Shown here piece after piece: positions 13,079 to 24,619 of a stretch of DNA of 64,000 nucleotides (positions are counted from its first letter, which is position 1; every line of letters begins with the position of its first letter). The translations under genes and the position numbers were made by a program. The DNA lies in contig VWZS01007691.1 in assembly GCA_013397075.1 (NCBI GenBank), forward strand, positions 20,048 to 84,047, in the 5' to 3' direction. The DNA comes from Rhabdornis inornatus (Eukaryota; Chordata; Aves; Passeriformes; Rhabdornithidae). The notes below the pieces were generated by a model. That model was not told the DNA's origin and ran no database searches. It worked only from the letters and a program-made list of their open reading frames with translations.

Positions 13079-13500
13079 TAGGATCCTAAACAAACTGTGA
13101 GGTGGATTTAAAACTGACTGAACAGGCAAGCTCATAGAGCTGATTAGTGACACAAAGTCTACCTGGAGGCAAGTAGCTAGTGGTGTATCCCAGAGAACAA
13201 ATCTGGGTCCTATCCTTTTCATTATCATATCATCTTCATTAATGATCTGGATTTTGGGGCAGAGCATACCCTCAGCAAGCTACAGAGGACAAAATAGGAA
13301 GAATTGGATAATACACCAGAGGGTTGTGCTGATGTCCAGTAGAACTTTGACTGGCTAGAGAAATGGACTGCAGGAGCATCATGCTGTTCAACAAGAGTAC
13401 CCATGCAGGGGGTCACTCAGTTAGAAAGCAGCTCTACAGAAGTGAACCAGGGGGTCCTGGTAGACTTCCAATTGAATATGAGCTAGAAGTGCTTCCTTGT
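13079..13500 (+). mobile_element. CR1 LINE fragment, abutting an LTR
   Basis: The plus strand carries the end of CR1 ORF2 and the start of the following region: 'ctgtgaggtggatttaaaac' near 13097, 'tctacctggaggcaagtagc' near 13158, 'aatgatctggattttggggc' near 13241, 'cataccctcagcaagctaca' near 13264, and 'gggggtcctggtagacttcc' near 13450. The copy is not coding and stops without the usual 3' tail, so it is cut at both ends. Its left end meets the LTR at 12.2-13.1 kb, which suggests that the LTR inserted in or beside an older CR1. Confidence 0.75.
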
Positions 13501-16500
13501 ATTAGCTTAATAAAATTAGTTAGTTAAAAATAACTTAATAATAATCTATTTAATTTTCTCCATAATTTTCAAGATTTTCAAACATCTTCTTTGGTTGAAA
13601 TATTTCTACATTTCTGGTAAGGCACTAAAATGTAAACCTATTTGAAAGTACTTTCCGCCATTACACTCTGGAAGTTTAACCATAAAATGTAATAATGTAT
13701 AACTGAGCACATCTAACTTTTAACTTGATCACTTGTATTTTTACAGTTTTTCTATTGTTTAAAAATGTTCCTAAAAAAAGACAGTGGGTATGTATAATCC
13801 TATATTTTGGTTTCACTACAGTTGTTTTATTAGGGAGAAATCCTTAATGACAGACTTCATCTCTGATGAACACCGCAGAAAATGTACTGAATAAGCTGAC
13901 AAATTTGATCAGAGGAACACTTCTGGACAAGTCTGACACTGGAAAAAAAAAAAAGCTCAGGGCTTGTTTCTCAAGGAAAGACTCTCATCAGGGCAGAGTT
14001 ATGTAGGAGATCAAATGGATTTCTTTGTTCTTTGAGTGATGTGCAGGGCACTCTCTAGTCTCCCCTGGCACTTTGAGGTCCCCGATTGAGCAGGTGTCCT
14101 ATAACAAGTCCTCAGGAGTTATACAGGGCATCTGATGGTGCACATTGATTTAACTTTTTTGCTTCATTAAAAGATTCCCCAATATTCCCAGGTTTCTTAA
14201 GGTATTTTGGTTCACCTATGACTGCTGGAATCTATCCAAAGAAGGCAAGATCATTGCTTTTTGCCCTCTGGGGTTGCTCTTATATTTCAATCAGTTGGTT
14301 TTGCTCAGGCATGACATACCCCTCTCCTAAAATTCTGAACTTATACCCAGGTGGGAATCTGTAACCTGATTTATTCTAGAGCCTTTAATGAAAGCTGTGG
14401 CATATATTAATGGAAGGAAAATACATATGCATGACAAAGAGGACAAAAACACCTTTTTGTACTAGATCTAAATAAAACCTCAAGATCTTTTCAAAGGAAC
14501 TTCTATGTCCCTGTAAAAAAGATGCAAGGAGCCAGAGAGCATGGTTGGTTCTTGCAAGAAAGCAACCATGAAGGTATAAAATAACAGATAAGCAAAGGAC
14601 AGCAAAGCAATTTCTTCCAGGGAGGTACTGGATAGCAGTGCTGGGTAGCAGTACTAGGTACTGGACGCATGCCCTTCAGCCTGGCTTTGTAAAAGCAGAT
14701 CAGTGTTAACAGCACAAGGTTATTTTACTGACTACTGCCTAGAAAAAAACTGACTGTCCTCTCAGTTCTGTTTGAGGCTGGTCGGAACAGAAGAGTGGCT
14801 TACGAACCTGTTTGCTTGTTTTTTATGTGAAGATGAAATCCCTCAAGGTCTTGGCTCAGCCTGCCTCGACCTGATCTTCTTAAGGGCTCTTTATACATTG
14901 GTCCTTGGTCAGGAAAGAATGCTGCTTCATTCAGGATTGTTCATGATACATGGAAATGTTACTGAAAAGGCCCCACAGGATTGTTTGAAATTTAAAATAT
15001 ATCTGTTAGCACTTCCTGTAATATTGTAGCAGCAGTTTACTGTGCATTGTGTGCACTTATCTAACTAGTTTTTTAATTTAAAAAATATTCTGGAACTTGA
15101 TACTACAGGTACCTCTCTGGTACTCAACAGCAATGCTGCCTTCCCTCTGCCACATTTTTTACTGTCTACTCTATTTTACAACATATGGAAAGACTCCTTC
15201 AGCTTCATGCCCTTGACATCTCAATACAAATTTACAAATGAAGTAAATTTGCTCCCAGGATTGCTACATTGACGTTTTACAAGTGATACAAATCATTATG
15301 CTACTGTATTAGTGATGGCTTATTTAAATTTGCACTTTGGTTTTAGGATGAGAAAACTGCAGTAATTATATTCTGAATTTTCAACAGATGCCATTTTAAC
15401 TATTAATAATCTATTTCATTTTCCATCAAACATTTTCAACATTTGAAGTATTTCTAGATTTCCATTAAATCATTAAAATGTAATCAGGCAATCACTTAAA
15501 AATACTCCATATGTAATCTTTTATCCTCAAACAAGACAAGCAGAGAATGTAAATGCCACCAGTAAAAGGATCATGGTAAGTCATTTGATACTGATGAAAA
15601 CATTAAAAATTAATTATTTCAAATCCTTTTTACTCTGTCATTAAAAAAAAAAAAAAAGGTATGAAAATGCTAATCATGTAATATATTCCACTGTTTCTGA
15701 GCTGGAGAATGAAATTTAGACTGTGAAGATGGGAAATCTCATGTAGCTTTACTGTATTACCTGTATAAAGTGAAGGATATTAGATATTGACAGAAAAAAT
15801 TTAGCTGACAATCATGGTAAATTAAAATGGAAACATGATACTTCAAAAAAATCTTATGTAATACTAATCCACCTAAACTAATCCCTGGTTTGGGGGTAGT
15901 AACTCTTCATATAATCAGGCTGCTACCCAAGAAATATTGTTTAGACTTACGATCAAAAGGTGAAAATAACTGAAATTCACAAAAACCTGTCCTTAATCCA
16001 TGCAGTATAAATCCTTGGGGAGATGCATGATTCCAGAATTCGTTACCAATCAGAGCATGGTATCTAATGGTGCCTGAAAGACAACACTTCCAATTAGAAA
16101 CATATGAAGTAAGAATGTATTTGCCTTGCAGATGGCTCTAGATGGCTAATGTATGCATTTCAGCTGTCAGGAGTTAAACTAATTCTAAAATAATTTGAAT
16201 TAAACTTCAGGGGAGGAAGAATATGTTAATTTTCTTTTACATCTTACCAAGCAGAGAATGTGTGCGAGAAGTTAATGTTACAGTCAAATTAGAGCCCTCT
16301 CTGGTTCCATCTTACAGAACTGGACTCCATTTTTTATCTTTTTTAAAACTTGCAAATTAAAAGAACATATAAGTTAATAAATAGTTCAATGGTCACAGAT
16401 TTTTCCAATGCATATACTGCAATTTTACATGAACAGCAATTGCAAGACCTACAAAATCATCTGATCGTTTTCTATTATACTCACCTTGGAATCAAGCCTC

Positions 16501-18450
16501 ACAAACTAATTTTTATTTGTCCTGTAGATTATGATTCAAATTCTAAACTACAAAAATGATATAATGGTATTAAACTGTCAAGCCATACCACTACTGCTTA
16601 AGACAGGAATATAATATAATGATAACAGTGGGGTAAATCAAGATACCCTTCTCTTTCCCTATTATTCCTGAAGCATTTCATTTTCAGAGTAATTTGCAGG
16701 TCAAATTCTCATTATTTTTAATCTCTAAAAACAAGTTTTTCAGATCTTCCATTTTTCGTACAGTCTAGTAGAATGTTCAATGTGCAAATCACTTGGGGCT
16801 TCTCAAGTTAAAGGCACTCTTACAAACGCTGGGGAATATGCAAATGCAAGTATTACAGTGTTAATATAACAGGTTAACACATTTTTTGGCAACAGTAACT
16901 AAATTATCATATTACCACGATTTAAATCAAAGAACAGCCAGATTATATATGCATGACTTGTATAGATACTAACTAAATTTTTTATTTACTTCGAAAAAAC
17001 CCACAACACGCCCCTACCCCTGGTTTAGCATTTACTGCTTTATAGGAAGATTAACATTAAAAGGCTTTCAGAAATGTGTATGACCCACTGGCTGGAAGGA
17101 CATTTCTAGAACATTCCTACCAGATTCCAGATACTGCCTAGCTAAGTACCCTCATGAGGAAAAGGAGAAAATGTATGAACCTTTAAATAGAGCAAGACAG
17201 CAAGTTGCTTCAGCCAGCAAAATATAAATCACAATGTTACTTAGTAAACAGTATTTCTGGCTTTTACGCCAATTGAGAAGTTGAGTTTATTTCACATCTC
17301 AGCTTTTTAACAAATCCAAGTAAAGCAATCCAAGAGTTATTGCACAAATCCAAGTCAGTAAATATTTCCCTTGTTAGCATCATCAGTGATCAGCAATGAG
17401 ATCATAGCAATCATACTTTTTTGTTCAAAAAGATATTAGTAAAGGCTGTGGACTTGTCTCTTTGAAAAACACTATCAATCAGCATTATCTCAGAAAAACA
17501 TTACAACTGTTACTTAGGATGAGTGCCAAAATTGTATTTTTCATTTTATTGAAATTATTTGGGTTTTAAACATTAGTAATGGGTAGGTTTCATTATCAGG
17601 TAACATTATCAGGTAACATTAATTAAAATGTAATGAATAGTGTTAATTTTTTTTTAAATCTTCAAAATGCAACAACAGCTGTGGGTAATTTTCTTCCTGA
17701 AAGGCAAAGCAGTGGGTTGAACGACTGCACAGTAACCAAATACAAAATCAAGGACTTGAAAGAGAAAATATCAAGTCCTAGAAAAGAGTCTTCCAAACAG
17801 ATAAGGATGAAGTCCTGATTCAGCAACGAACATTGCCCATCAGTCCCTTCTTTTTAACCTACTGTGACAGACAAATCTAGTCTCTCACTAGGCCATTTTA
17901 TGTACTGCTGCAACAGCCGTACTGCACCTGAAATTGCTCTGCTTTTCCCACCTTTTGGTGCAGGAACCATCATGTGGACTAGAGCCAGCATAGCTGGCTG
18001 TGTGCTGTACCACTTGGCATTAGGAAATCATACAGATGGCAGGCAGCATGGTCAGGTGACAATGCAAACTGCTCATGGTCTGCCAGAATAGGCTCTGAGT
18101 AACTGTTTTAAAAGTGGATATTGAGTGTCTGCACTTATCCAAATATTTTTTGTTTATTCCCAGGAATGAACTGTAACATAAAATTAATTAGTTCTGTACT
18201 TTACAAAGGTCCTTGACACCTAACTGCTCTAGAATAGCAGTATCTATCTGTGATGAATAATAACGCATGTGTTAATCACAGATAACAATAATCTTTTTCT
18301 GCAGTTTAGTGGCCAGAGCACTTCAGGAAAAGGGTTTAAACATACCTCCCTATGATCAAAACTTTCCTTGTCCACAGAAAATTATCTCAGCACTAGATAA
18401 ACATATAGGTATGTCAGGGAGAAACACCACTTTCTTTCAGTGTCAAATGA
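13501..18450. other. intergenic, no gene seen
   Basis: This is AT-rich sequence without recognisable exons. A poly-A stretch lies near 15643-15657 and a duplicated 13-bp unit (cattatcaggtaa) at 17591-17616. Open frames of 60-85 residues occur on both strands but show no family features. Confidence 0.6.
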
Positions 18451-18454
18451 AAGA

Positions 18455-18520
18455 AAGGTTCTGTATTGGTTGGACTTAAGGATCTTAAGGGTTGTTTTCA
18501 GCCTCAGTAATACTATCTGA
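18455..18520 (+). mobile_element. CR1 3'-end remnant
   Basis: The stretch 'ttggttggacttaaggatct' and the following 'taagggttgttttcagcctc' resemble the last 60 bp of CR1, where a 'gttggacttgatgatctt' block precedes 'ttttccaacc' and the terminal short repeats. Only the 3' end survives, and it is degraded. Confidence 0.45.
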
Positions 18521-19159
18521 ATTTAAATACTTTATTTAAAGTACAGAGGATGGAGTTTCTAAGTTTTGGTTTCACTGAAATTTATTCTGTAAGTTAAATG
18601 CTTTAGTCAGGAGTATATGAGAGAAGGGGAAGAGAGGCAAATGCTGCACTTGGATATGCCTTTTACATTCTAGTGGCTGTTTCCCCAAGTCATCAGATGA
18701 CTATCGTGAATTCCATTTGCTGAACTCTCTTTTCATTCTTCTAGATGAAGTGAATTTTAGGTAAACCCTCTTTTGAATTTCAGTTGCCTTGAAAAACTAG
18801 AAGACCTGAGTATGTTGATACCTTAAGCTTTTTAAAATCATGATCCTTTCAGCTCCTAGACAACAACTTTTGTTTGTCCTTTTAAGAAAAAACTTTTCAG
18901 TGTTCCAAAAGCAGCAACAGCTTAATGAGGCTACTTTCAGTACATTCTGTGAGATCCTTTAAAAAGTAAATAAATGCAGCTAAAACCACTATTTCAAACC
19001 TAATATTTAATTAATTAAATAATATATATTAGTGTGCTTACTAGGTCTTTTTATAGTTGCTGTATGTTGGCAGAAGGTAAAATTATAATACTAAGAGTAT
19101 CAAAACCAGAGTATATCAAATGAAAACCCTGCAAATACTTCTCTATTAAATTGTCATAA

Positions 19160-19820
19160 GGAAAAATATTGGTGAGATGAGTGGATCGAGAGCAGCCCTG
19201 GCCAGAAGGACTTGGGGGTGCTGTGGCTGAGAGGCTGGACGTGACCCAGCCATGGGCACTCCCAGCCCAGAGAGCCAAACGTGTGCTGGGCTGCATCCAG
19301 AGCAGTGTGGGCAGCAGGGCAGGGAGGGGATTCTGCCCCTCTGCTTTGCTCTGCTGAGACCCCACCTGCAGTGCTGCATCCAGCTCTGGGGTCACAGCAC
19401 AGGAAGGACATGGACCTGCTGGAGGGAGTCCAGGGGAGGGACAACAAGATGATCAGAGAGATGGAGCAGCTCTCCTATCAGGAAAGGCTGAGAGGGCTGG
19501 GCTGTTCAGCCTGGAGAAGAGAAAGCTCTAGGGACATCTTACTGTGGCCTTTCAGTAGGACCATCTAAAAAAGATGGTGACAAACTGTTAAGCAGAGCCT
19601 GTTGTGACAGGACAGGGGGTAATAGTTTTATATGGGGGAAAAAGTACTCTACAGGTGGTGAGGCACAGGAATCCCTGTAAGTGTTCAAGACTAGGCTGGA
19701 TGGAGCTCTGAGCAACTTGATCTAATGGAAGATGTCCCTGCCCTTGGCAGGGGGTTGGAACAAGATGATCTTGAAGGTTCCTTCCAGCCCAAACCAATCT
19801 ATGATTCTATCATTCTATGA
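19160..19820 (+). mobile_element. CR1 LINE, 3'-complete and 5'-truncated
   Basis: This is a well-preserved CR1 3' region. It contains in order 'gagcagccctggccagaagg' (19189), 'ggctgcatccagagcagtgt' (19289), 'gctgagaccccacctgcagt' (19352), 'aggaaaggctgagagggctg' (19480), 'ttcagcctggagaagagaaa' (19505), 'aagactaggctggatggagc' (19689) and 'gttggaacaagatgatcttg' (19753). It ends in the tandem attctat(g/c) tail at 19803-19820 that marks the CR1 3' terminus. Several 65-115 residue open frames cross this element on both strands. They are by-products of its GC-rich sequence and not host genes. The reverse transcriptase region is absent. Confidence 0.92.
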
Positions 19821-20003
19821 GTTTTAGCTGAAAGTTAATCTTAATTTAACTACTACTGCTTTTTTCTAGGCATCTCTTACATGTCAGATATACACAGCCC
19901 TCTTTTAAGATTTTCGACCTCAAATGCACAGCTTGAAAGAAGATACTTCAGAAATATCATTAACATACGATGCAGTGAGTGCATTAGAGATCTATGTACA
20001 TGC

Positions 20004-20257
20004 TGTGACGCGGCTCGCCTTTCCCACCCAAGCTCGGTTCGCCCAGCTAGCTCTCNCAGGGCGGGGATTAGGGCAACCACTACCATAATCAACAGGGGGT
20101 TTTAACATAGGAACAAACCATTTAACAAATGGAAAACAGAAGCAAAATAACACGATGCAACAATGCTGAGTCTAATGCACAGAGTGGACATGGGCATTTA
20201 CTGCCCAGGAGCTTTTCAAAGTTCAGAAACTGCTGATACACAGACTCAAAACAGTAC
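20004..20257 (-). mobile_element. candidate short LTR or unknown GC-rich insertion
   Basis: On the minus strand this segment begins TGTTTTGAGT (at 20257) and ends GCGTCACA (at 20004), the TG...CA layout of an LTR. Its last 100 bp are strikingly GC-rich against an AT-rich background. The sequence CATGTAC flanks both sides, but offset by one to two bases from the CA end, so the target-site duplication is imperfect. An ambiguous base lies inside at 20056. I do not recognise a family, and no poly(A) signal is evident. Low certainty. Confidence 0.35.
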
Positions 20258-23252
20258 ATGTATTGTGCAAAGTGAATATGATGATAAATTAATTCATAGA
20301 GGAAAGTGAATTGAAAAAGTATGACAAGAAGAAAGGAGAGAGAGAAAATTGTGAAAAAGAGTACTTTATTTTTCACTGTCAGGAAAAGGAGTTTAAATAT
20401 GATGTGATGATAAGGAGAGAGCCGGTATGGAATTCAGACAGGTAGAATAAGGTGGTTCGTCCTGTATTCATGTATCAGGAAGCCCATTAGAGAGCCCCAG
20501 CCCACTGTTCTCATGGGCTATTTAAAGTAATGCATGGACTATGTTAGCTTTGGCCAGGCTGTGAATAGAATGACTTGCTGCAAGAGGATCAATAGGGAAA
20601 AGAGGCCATTTTTATTATCCACCAAAAGATGTTTGTGCTAGGAGTAGGTACAGCAGGGGAATAAAAAAAAGAAAAAAAAAATAACCAACAACTTTTTTTC
20701 GTTAGCTTTTCAAAGAGAAAAAAATGAGAATTAAGGCATTCACACAGCGGTACAGACATGAAGAGGCACAGCCAATGAACCTGAGGGAAGACAGTGAAAG
20801 AAAAGGTTTAGAAGGAAAATGAGGAGTTTCCCACTGAACCTTGAGACATCTACTTTAATCAGCAATTAATTCATTGTTACATTATCTAGAGCTCTCAATT
20901 GCAAAATCCTAAGAGTGTTTCCAGGTTTTTTGGAGCTTTGACCTGATTTCCTTCATCCTTTCTCAAAACAAAGCTATCTACTGCCAAATGAACTTCTGAA
21001 ACATTTACAGATATGGGGTAAAAATTACTTGACCAAAATAGAGTAGAAAAGTAGAAAAATTTAGCTTATATGAATGCTTTGAGACAGACTTTTTGGTGTT
21101 TTCAAGCACCATTCATGTGACCATTCACTTGGCTTACATAATTTAGACCTGTGAAAATGGTTTCAGCTGTCTTTGCTTTTCACACCCTTTTTTGGAACAA
21201 AACTTGTGTCTGTAACACACACTTACCACAGAATTTCAGGTACACTATAGACTTCTCCATCCTATTCTGGAAGAGATTAAAACATACCCTGGTATTGCTT
21301 CTACTACTAAGTGATTTCTCTGTCTCTCTGTACATGTACAGTACGTTTTAAAACCACGCACCATATTCTGCATTTCCTCTCTAGGAAGTAAAACAATATC
21401 CTAAATAAGAGGCATCATTACAGATTTGCAAAGTGAGACAGCATTTTATACATACTCTCTTGGGTACAGGGAAAATTGATCAAGACACAAGGTACCAATA
21501 TTAGAACATGACATATAAATTGTTCATTTAAGTTCAAAAATGTAAATGACAAGGAATATTGCCTTATTTATTGAAAAGTTTGTCTGTTCATACTGAAATC
21601 AGCCAGATAGAGACTTTCTAACATGGTTTTAAGTATTAGAAAGCAGGCATTCTTTCCTGCAGCCCAAGCATCGGGTGAAGAGTGTTTACCAAACCCACTG
21701 ATTACAAATTCATCGGATATCCCTGCTTACTTGGTGTGTCTGTATCACTTTATTTTACATAGTTGCACCCCGTATCAGAAGTCCTTCTGTGGTTCTTTGA
21801 GGTCTGTCATTAACGTCTGGTGTTCTTTTCAGGTGGCTGTTCCTCAACCCCCACTTCTGAGTAAGCACAACATAATTGTTTTGTAAAACTTGTGCTTTGT
21901 CAGCCTTGCAGAGCTGAACTGGCATCCTGCTTGCATTTTGCAAGGGTTTGCCTGAGTTTCATCCTTTATCTGTTTCTCCACAGCTGTGCTGTTCTGTTGT
22001 GCTGTCCTTATCAGAACAAAATGCCGTTCTACTGTCCTTGTCATTGTTTTTGACTAAATTTATAACTTATGTGACTTATGGGCAATTGAAAGGATTTGAT
22101 TTATTGTCTTAAAGTGCCTGTATGTAAATTCCAATTTTTAGCTTTTTCTTTTGCATGTCAAGCTTGGGACAACGTTTATTGATATGGAAATAGCAAGAAT
22201 GTATTTAACTCTACAACATTTATGAATAGGTGGCAAAAGTCTCTTACAGAGAAGCCCTCTAAGTATTGCAGTCATCTAAAGAATTTCTTAAATCAACATT
22301 AATCCCTTCTTGTAAGTAAACAGTACTTGGAAAGAAACAACTTCATTCAACCATTAATAAAAACCTAAAAAAACCCTTTAGAGCTGTATTTATGACTGTA
22401 AAGAATAAAATTGTTGGCAGGATTTTTTAGACCTCCCCAAGTGAGTTGGGCCTTAAAATCCACATATCCCACCTTAATCTCATGTGTATCAGTGGTGAAG
22501 GTGTTCTTCAAGAAACAGTAAGGTCACAGCTCCCTTTGAAACCTTTTTTGGCATTTAAGTTATTTTAAATTAATTCTAACTTTTGTAACTATGGAAAACA
22601 CTGTACAATAAAACTTCTGCCATTGGTGTCTGGAGGAGATAGAGCAGTAAATCTCTGCTCTCTGAAGATATTTATGGATTTTTATTAAATTTTTTTGAGA
22701 GGCTAGAAAAAAATGGAGATAGATGGTGACATTGATAGGATGTATCAGCAGACCTATATACTGCAAAAAATTTCTGTCACAGATTCTTTCTGAGAGTAAA
22801 GAGGCAAATTCAGACAGGTTTTGTTCCTTGAAAGCCTTATGTGCTGAATCCAAAACTTTTGTATGTCCAATTCATGTCCCTACAAGGAGACTAGGATTTC
22901 AAAACAGGGTTTAACCTCCTTAAGAGTCTCTTCTACCTCCTCCACTTCCATCTCTCTTAGAACACATTTCTACATGTCTGCAGGAGTGGTTGCCCCAAAA
23001 TGATCAACTGTGAAAAGCCTGTGAAGATTTTATCTGAGGAATTATTACCATATTCATAAAGTAGCAGCTCTGTGGACTTAGAGAATTGAGTACTCAAAAG
23101 CTGTAACAGATCATTTCTGCCTTTTCTCAGCTACAATCTGAAAAAGTGTATGAAGTTCCCATAGACTGGTGCCCAAGAATTCTCTATTTTCTGTATTACA
23201 TAGCTTTATTTGCTTTATTAAAATTCCCAGTATACTGGATGATTAAAAGATG
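20258..23252. other. intergenic, no gene seen
   Basis: This is AT-rich sequence. I see no recognisable exon or recent repeat. A purine-rich run lies at 20650-20725. Confidence 0.55.
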
Positions 23253-24619
23253 ACCATTGTATTAGTTTAAGTTTGTTTTTCCCGGCCAACGCACCAAATA
23301 ATGTCATGGTTTTGATTTGCCAATTAAAATATACTCATTTTCTGTTGTGAGACAGAACCAGGAGTACAAGCAAGGCAGGCCTAAAACTTAAGAGGGTATA
23401 AAAAGAAATTTATTAACTACACAAAGGCAAAAAAAAACCTCAGAATAAGATTGTCAGACCACTCTTTCCTTCCCTTTCTCAACCTTCATAACAACAGAAC
23501 AAACATACAAAAAACTGCTTCAATTAATTCCCAACTCAAACAGTCCCTTCTTCCGCTCACTTTGGAGTGAGAAGCTTCCTCTTGTTAGGCTATAGGGATT
23601 TTTTCCACAAGAAAGTAGAAAACAGTCTTCTCGTGGTTTCATTTTCACGATTCTGCATCCGCCCGGTATCTGCAGTCGTGGCACTCCTCCCAACTCCACA
23701 GCCTTCCCAAAGCTGTACTTGTGGGTCAATGGTCAAAATACATGGGGTATTACTTTTAAGAATGAAATGTTCCAAAGCAAAGGTTCTCTTCGTCTCTTTT
23801 TCTCTGTTCATGCTTCATTCTCTGAAAACCGAGACTCCCCTTCTTTCCTCGGGACAACGGATTCTCAACACAGGTGCTTTTGGTCAAATGATCTATCAAA
23901 TGGAACGTTTTCAACCCCCCCCATGTCTTTCTCCATGGTTTATAGGAATATTCAGTACATCAGTTCATCCCTACAATCTTACAAAAGGATTTTCAGCCAT
24001 TTTCACAGCATCTCCTCATTCTCCTTCCATCTAAAAAACTTAAGACTTAGCTTTTGCTTCACTGACTTCAGAGTATCTCCTTTTTCCTTTTCACTCCAGG
24101 GAGGATTGAAAAAGTCTGCAAGTCTCATCTGAGCATTAAAAGAGTTAAGATCTTTTCACAGGGAAAAGAAAAAAACCGAGGCCACAGTGCTGGAGCTTTG
24201 CCAGGATCTCAGAAACCAGCCACGCTGGGGAAGCGGGGGGGAAGCGGCTGGGATTTTTATATTAGTTTGAGTCTCTCTGGTCACTGTCCATGGCCACCCC
24301 CCTTCTCTCTCTCTCTGCCAGGACATGCCAGCTCCCCAGACAGGGGGCCCAGCCCGGCCCCTGCCAGGCCCACAGGCCTGCAGTGGAGCCAGGCCAGGGC
24401 CCTGTTACCTGCACTGCTGCCGGAAAAGCCAAGAGGGCTCAGTTCCGGATTACCTCCTTCAAAATGTGTGTTCACGCAGCGAACTAACTTTCTTCAATTG
24501 GTTCTTCACGCTGTCAATAACCAAACCAGCCTCCAATTGGTCACTATCAACTCCCAGGGGAGTACTCATAGAGAAAACCTCTGAGTTTTTTCCTCCCCAG
24601 GTCAAACTACCACAACCAT
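23253..24619 (-). mobile_element. 1357-bp LTR of an endogenous retrovirus with 5-bp target-site duplication
   Basis: The element spans 23258-24614 on the minus strand. It starts TGTGGTAG (at 24614) and ends CTAATACA (at 23258), imperfect inverted ends. It is flanked directly by the same 5 bp (accat on the plus strand, 23253-23257 and 24615-24619). A poly(A) signal (TTTATT on the plus strand, 23409-23414) lies in the last 160 bp in element orientation. The 5' part, at 24.2-24.45 kb, is GC-rich. No gag, pol or env coding sequence is present, so it behaves like a solo LTR. The oddity is that 23279-23296 appears identical to the last 18 nt of tRNA-Gly(UCC) including CCA. That is what a primer-binding site looks like, and it should lie outside the LTR. 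The open frames of 100-155 residues in this span are LTR sequence, not genes. Confidence 0.85.
23279..23296 (-). other. tRNA-Gly(UCC)-type primer-binding site
   Basis: On the minus strand the 18 bases read TGGTGCGTTGGCCGGGAA. This is the complement of the 3' end of vertebrate tRNA-Gly(UCC) as I recall it, with the post-transcriptionally added CCA represented (TGG). A CCA-containing match points to a retroviral primer-binding site and not to a tRNA gene or fragment. It lies 5 nt past a TGACA that could be the end of U5, and 21 nt before the target-site duplication. Confidence 0.75.

Noticed and set aside
19051..19568. Several open frames of 66-114 residues on both strands
   Set aside because: They fall in and beside the CR1 copy at 19160-19820; the GC-rich LINE 3' region yields open frames by chance.
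23279..23296. tRNA-Gly gene or tRNA fragment
   Set aside because: Only the 3' 18 nt are present and the CCA, which is not encoded in vertebrate tRNA genes, is included. The rest of the cloverleaf is missing. A retroviral primer-binding site explains it.
23567..24132. Overlapping 155- and 137-residue open frames on the plus strand
   Set aside because: They lie wholly inside the LTR, antisense to it, and show no domain or signal features.
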